A DNA stretch of 6,290 bases from Oscillospiraceae bacterium (GTDB lineage: Bacteria; Bacillota; Clostridia; Oscillospirales; Oscillospiraceae): contig JAQXJQ010000186.1 in NCBI GenBank assembly GCA_029009035.1, forward strand, positions 1 to 6,290, read 5' to 3'. Shown piece after piece: positions 4,674-6,290 of the stretch. Position 1 is the first letter of the stretch. Each line of letters begins with the position of its first letter. The notes under the pieces are model-generated. The model was given only the letters and a program-made list of their open reading frames with translations, did no database searches and was not told where the DNA came from. Position numbers and translations under genes: made by a program.

Positions 4674-6290
4674 TTACCCCACATCAATATCGGTATAGTA
4701 GAACTTCAGGATCTGGTCATAGGTGTATCCCAGCTTGGCCATGGCGTAGGCGCCCCACTGGCTCATGCCCACATTGTGGCCCCAGCCCTGGCCGGAGAAG
4801 GTAAAGGATGTGCCGCTCACGGAGGTGTTCAGGATCTGCGAAGCAGTGACGGTGCCCTCGTCGGTGAGTACATAGATCTCGCTGTTGCTGCCCAGCACAC
4901 TGAGGTTTCCCTCGCCGTCCAGCACATACAGGCCGGTGAGACTGTCCACCTCGGTCTCCTCATTGATGCCGATGGTCCCCGCCTCCCCATTGACCAGATC
5001 GTAGCGGTAGGAGCGGAAGCCAAAGGCCTTCACCATGCCGCGGGCGGTGAGCTTATAGGTCTTTTTGTTGCTGTCCGTGAACATGACCTGCTTCGGGTTG
5101 CCCACATCGGTATAGCTCAGGACCTCCACAGCGGTGATGGTACTGCAGTTATAGCCCACTGCACGCAGCTTTGCGGCCAGTTCGTCGCCGGTATAGCGGC
5201 GGGTCCAGGCGTAACCGGAGATCATGCTGCTGACGGTCTCCTCAAAGGGATCCGCCTTTCCCACCAGGTAGGGGGACGCGTTGCCCCAGACCACAGCTGC
5301 GTCCTCGCTGGCGCCGCCGTTGGAGGAATAGTACACACAGTTGATGGGCTTTCCGTCATAGAGCGCGCGCATACCCACGGTCTGATCCACAGCGGCGTCA
5401 GTGGCGGCGGTAGCACGGTTCGTACCGCCGTAGGCCTGGCAGCAGGTGCTGTTGCAGATATCAAAGTGGTACTTCCGATGCTTATTCAGGTTGTACAGGG
5501 CGTAATTTCTGGCGCAGACGGCCTGGGCCTTCAGGGCCTCCAGAGGCCAGGAGGGGCTCATTTCCCGGACGATCACGCCCTTCGCATAGTCCTCGACCCC
5601 CACCATGTTCACAATGGTGAGGTCGCCGCCGTCGATGCGCTCATAGCGGAAGCCGCCGTACCAGGAGGTTGACTCGCTGTTCAGGCGGAACAGGGTGACG
5701 CACTTCTGCCCGGGGTACTCCGGCGTGCCCACAACGCCCAGACCCGTTCCGCTGCCCAGATCGTCATACTGGAAGAGGATCTGATTGGTGCCGGTTTTCA
5801 CCACGCTGACGCCGTAGGCAGAGGTACCCTTCAAGTCGGCGGAAATGCCCTGCCCGGCCAGAGCGGACTGAGCTGCCACGGCACTGTCCCGATCCGTGTA
5901 ATTGCCGATGCGGGCGTAGTATTTCCCGCCGATATAGGCCACAAATCCGTTTTGATATGCACCGGCCACCGTCTGGGCTTCCTCAAAGCTCTCGTAGCTG
6001 CCGCCCAGCTGTAGATGGTAGCAGCCCACAGCAATGGTGGAAGTCTTCAGATGATCATAGTATGTCGTGTAGCCGTTGTAGCTTCCGTAGTAGACATTTT
6101 CCGTCTTGACCACGGAGATGGCGCTCTGAGCTGTGCTGCCCACAGGCACAAAATTGTTCCCGCTGTCATAGTATCCAAATGTAAAGCCGGAGCCAATGCT
6201 GTTTGCCAGATTGGCGCCGTCCATGGCCTCGCTTCCATAGCGCAGGCCGACCCGAATCACAAACTGCTCCGGTTCGGCAGGTTCTTCCGG
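4674..6290 (-). CDS. SPOR and SpoIID/LytB domain cell-wall protein (5' end beyond window)
   Basis: The frame is open to the right edge (visible residues 1-538, beginning PEEPAEPEQF), so a signal peptide or anchor presumably lies outside. Residues about 88-165 look like a SPOR domain (YHLQLGGSYESFEEAQ, then YYARIGNYTDRDSAVAAQSAL), which binds peptide-stripped glycan strands. The SpoIID domain starts near 200. VIVREMSPSWPLEALKAQA contains Glu243, matching the catalytic Glu of Bacillus subtilis SpoIID, a lytic transglycosylase that degrades peptidoglycan during engulfment. A His/Cys-rich stretch, HFDICNSTCCQAYGG (275-289), corresponds to the zinc-binding region of clostridial SpoIID as I recall it. 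GQGWGHNVGMSQWGAYAMA (500-518) is the family's C-terminal signature. About 45 extra residues (435-480) precede that signature. It is much larger than sporulation SpoIID (~330 residues), so it may be a vegetative SpoIID/LytB paralogue. No transfer signs. Confidence 0.9.
   Translation of the reverse strand, partial: PEEPAEPEQFVIRVGLRYGSEAMDGANLANSIGSGFTFGYYDSGNNFVPVGSTAQSAISVVKTENVYYGSYNGYTTYYDHLKTSTIAVGCYHLQLGGSYESFEEAQTVAGAYQNGFVAYIGGKYYARIGNYTDRDSAVAAQSALAGQGISADLKGTSAYGVSVVKTGTNQILFQYDDLGSGTGLGVVGTPEYPGQKCVTLFRLNSESTSWYGGFRYERIDGGDLTIVNMVGVEDYAKGVIVREMSPSWPLEALKAQAVCARNYALYNLNKHRKYHFDICNSTCCQAYGGTNRATAATDAAVDQTVGMRALYDGKPINCVYYSSNGGASEDAAVVWGNASPYLVGKADPFEETVSSMISGYAWTRRYTGDELAAKLRAVGYNCSTITAVEVLSYTDVGNPKQVMFTDSNKKTYKLTARGMVKAFGFRSYRYDLVNGEAGTIGINEETEVDSLTGLYVLDGEGNLSVLGSNSEIYVLTDEGTVTASQILNTSVSGTSFTFSGQGWGHNVGMSQWGAYAMAKLGYTYDQILKFYYTDIDVG

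Noticed and set aside
4098..5672. 524-residue plus-strand reading frame
   Set aside because: It is antisense to queA and the SpoIID-like gene. Such long open frames arise readily opposite GC-rich coding sequence, and no motif or start signal supports it.
6258..6260. GTG as the start of the SpoIID-like gene
   Set aside because: The frame stays open to the window edge, with a Pro/Glu-rich linker upstream and no ribosome binding site before the GTG, so this is an internal Val codon.

Overview
The window comes from a spore-forming-type Bacillota genome, most likely class Clostridia and probably Oscillospiraceae (inference). The reasons are the moderately GC-rich sequence (roughly 55-60% by eye), strong GGAGG-type ribosome binding sites, a SpoIID/LytB-family protein, and the gene order SpoIID-like, queA, tgt, yajC, TIGR04086/DUF3792 membrane protein, greA, lysS. 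I recall that order as typical of clostridial housekeeping neighbourhoods. Every real gene lies on the minus strand, so transcription runs from high to low coordinates. The long plus-strand reading frames are shadows of these genes.

Layout in transcription order: (1) 6290-4674, a SPOR + SpoIID/LytB cell-wall protein whose N-terminus lies beyond the right edge. (2) 4670-3645, queA, starting 3 nt after the previous stop. (3) 3635-3465, a 56-codon reading frame that resembles the C-terminal end of a GNAT acetyltransferase, wedged between queA and tgt. (4) 3462-2329, tgt, starting 2 nt after the fragment's stop. (5) 2226-1855, yajC, with a candidate promoter upstream and a strong hairpin downstream. 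(6) 1779-1360, a four-helix membrane protein of the DUF3792/TIGR04086 type. (7) 1195-722, greA, behind a perfect-consensus sigma-A promoter. (8) 690-1, the N-terminal 230 residues of lysS, cut by the left edge.

Functionally there are three blocks. QueA and Tgt are successive steps of tRNA queuosine synthesis: Tgt inserts preQ1 at position 34, then QueA adds the epoxycyclopentane ring. YajC is the Sec translocase accessory protein, followed by a small membrane protein of unknown role. GreA and LysS form a transcription/translation pair with its own promoter. The first five genes, including the fragment, are so tightly spaced that one transcript is likely. No convincing terminator separates tgt from yajC.

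I do not see a new multi-gene system here; this is mostly conserved chromosome backbone. The points most worth a second look are the GNAT remnant that still carries a good ribosome binding site inside queA-tgt, the 12-bp hairpin that buries the ribosome binding site of the DUF3792 gene, two mutually exclusive hairpins in the greA leader, and the SPOR-SpoIID domain architecture. No stretch longer than 300 bases lacks a gene; the longest is 1196-1359, which holds the greA promoter and leader.
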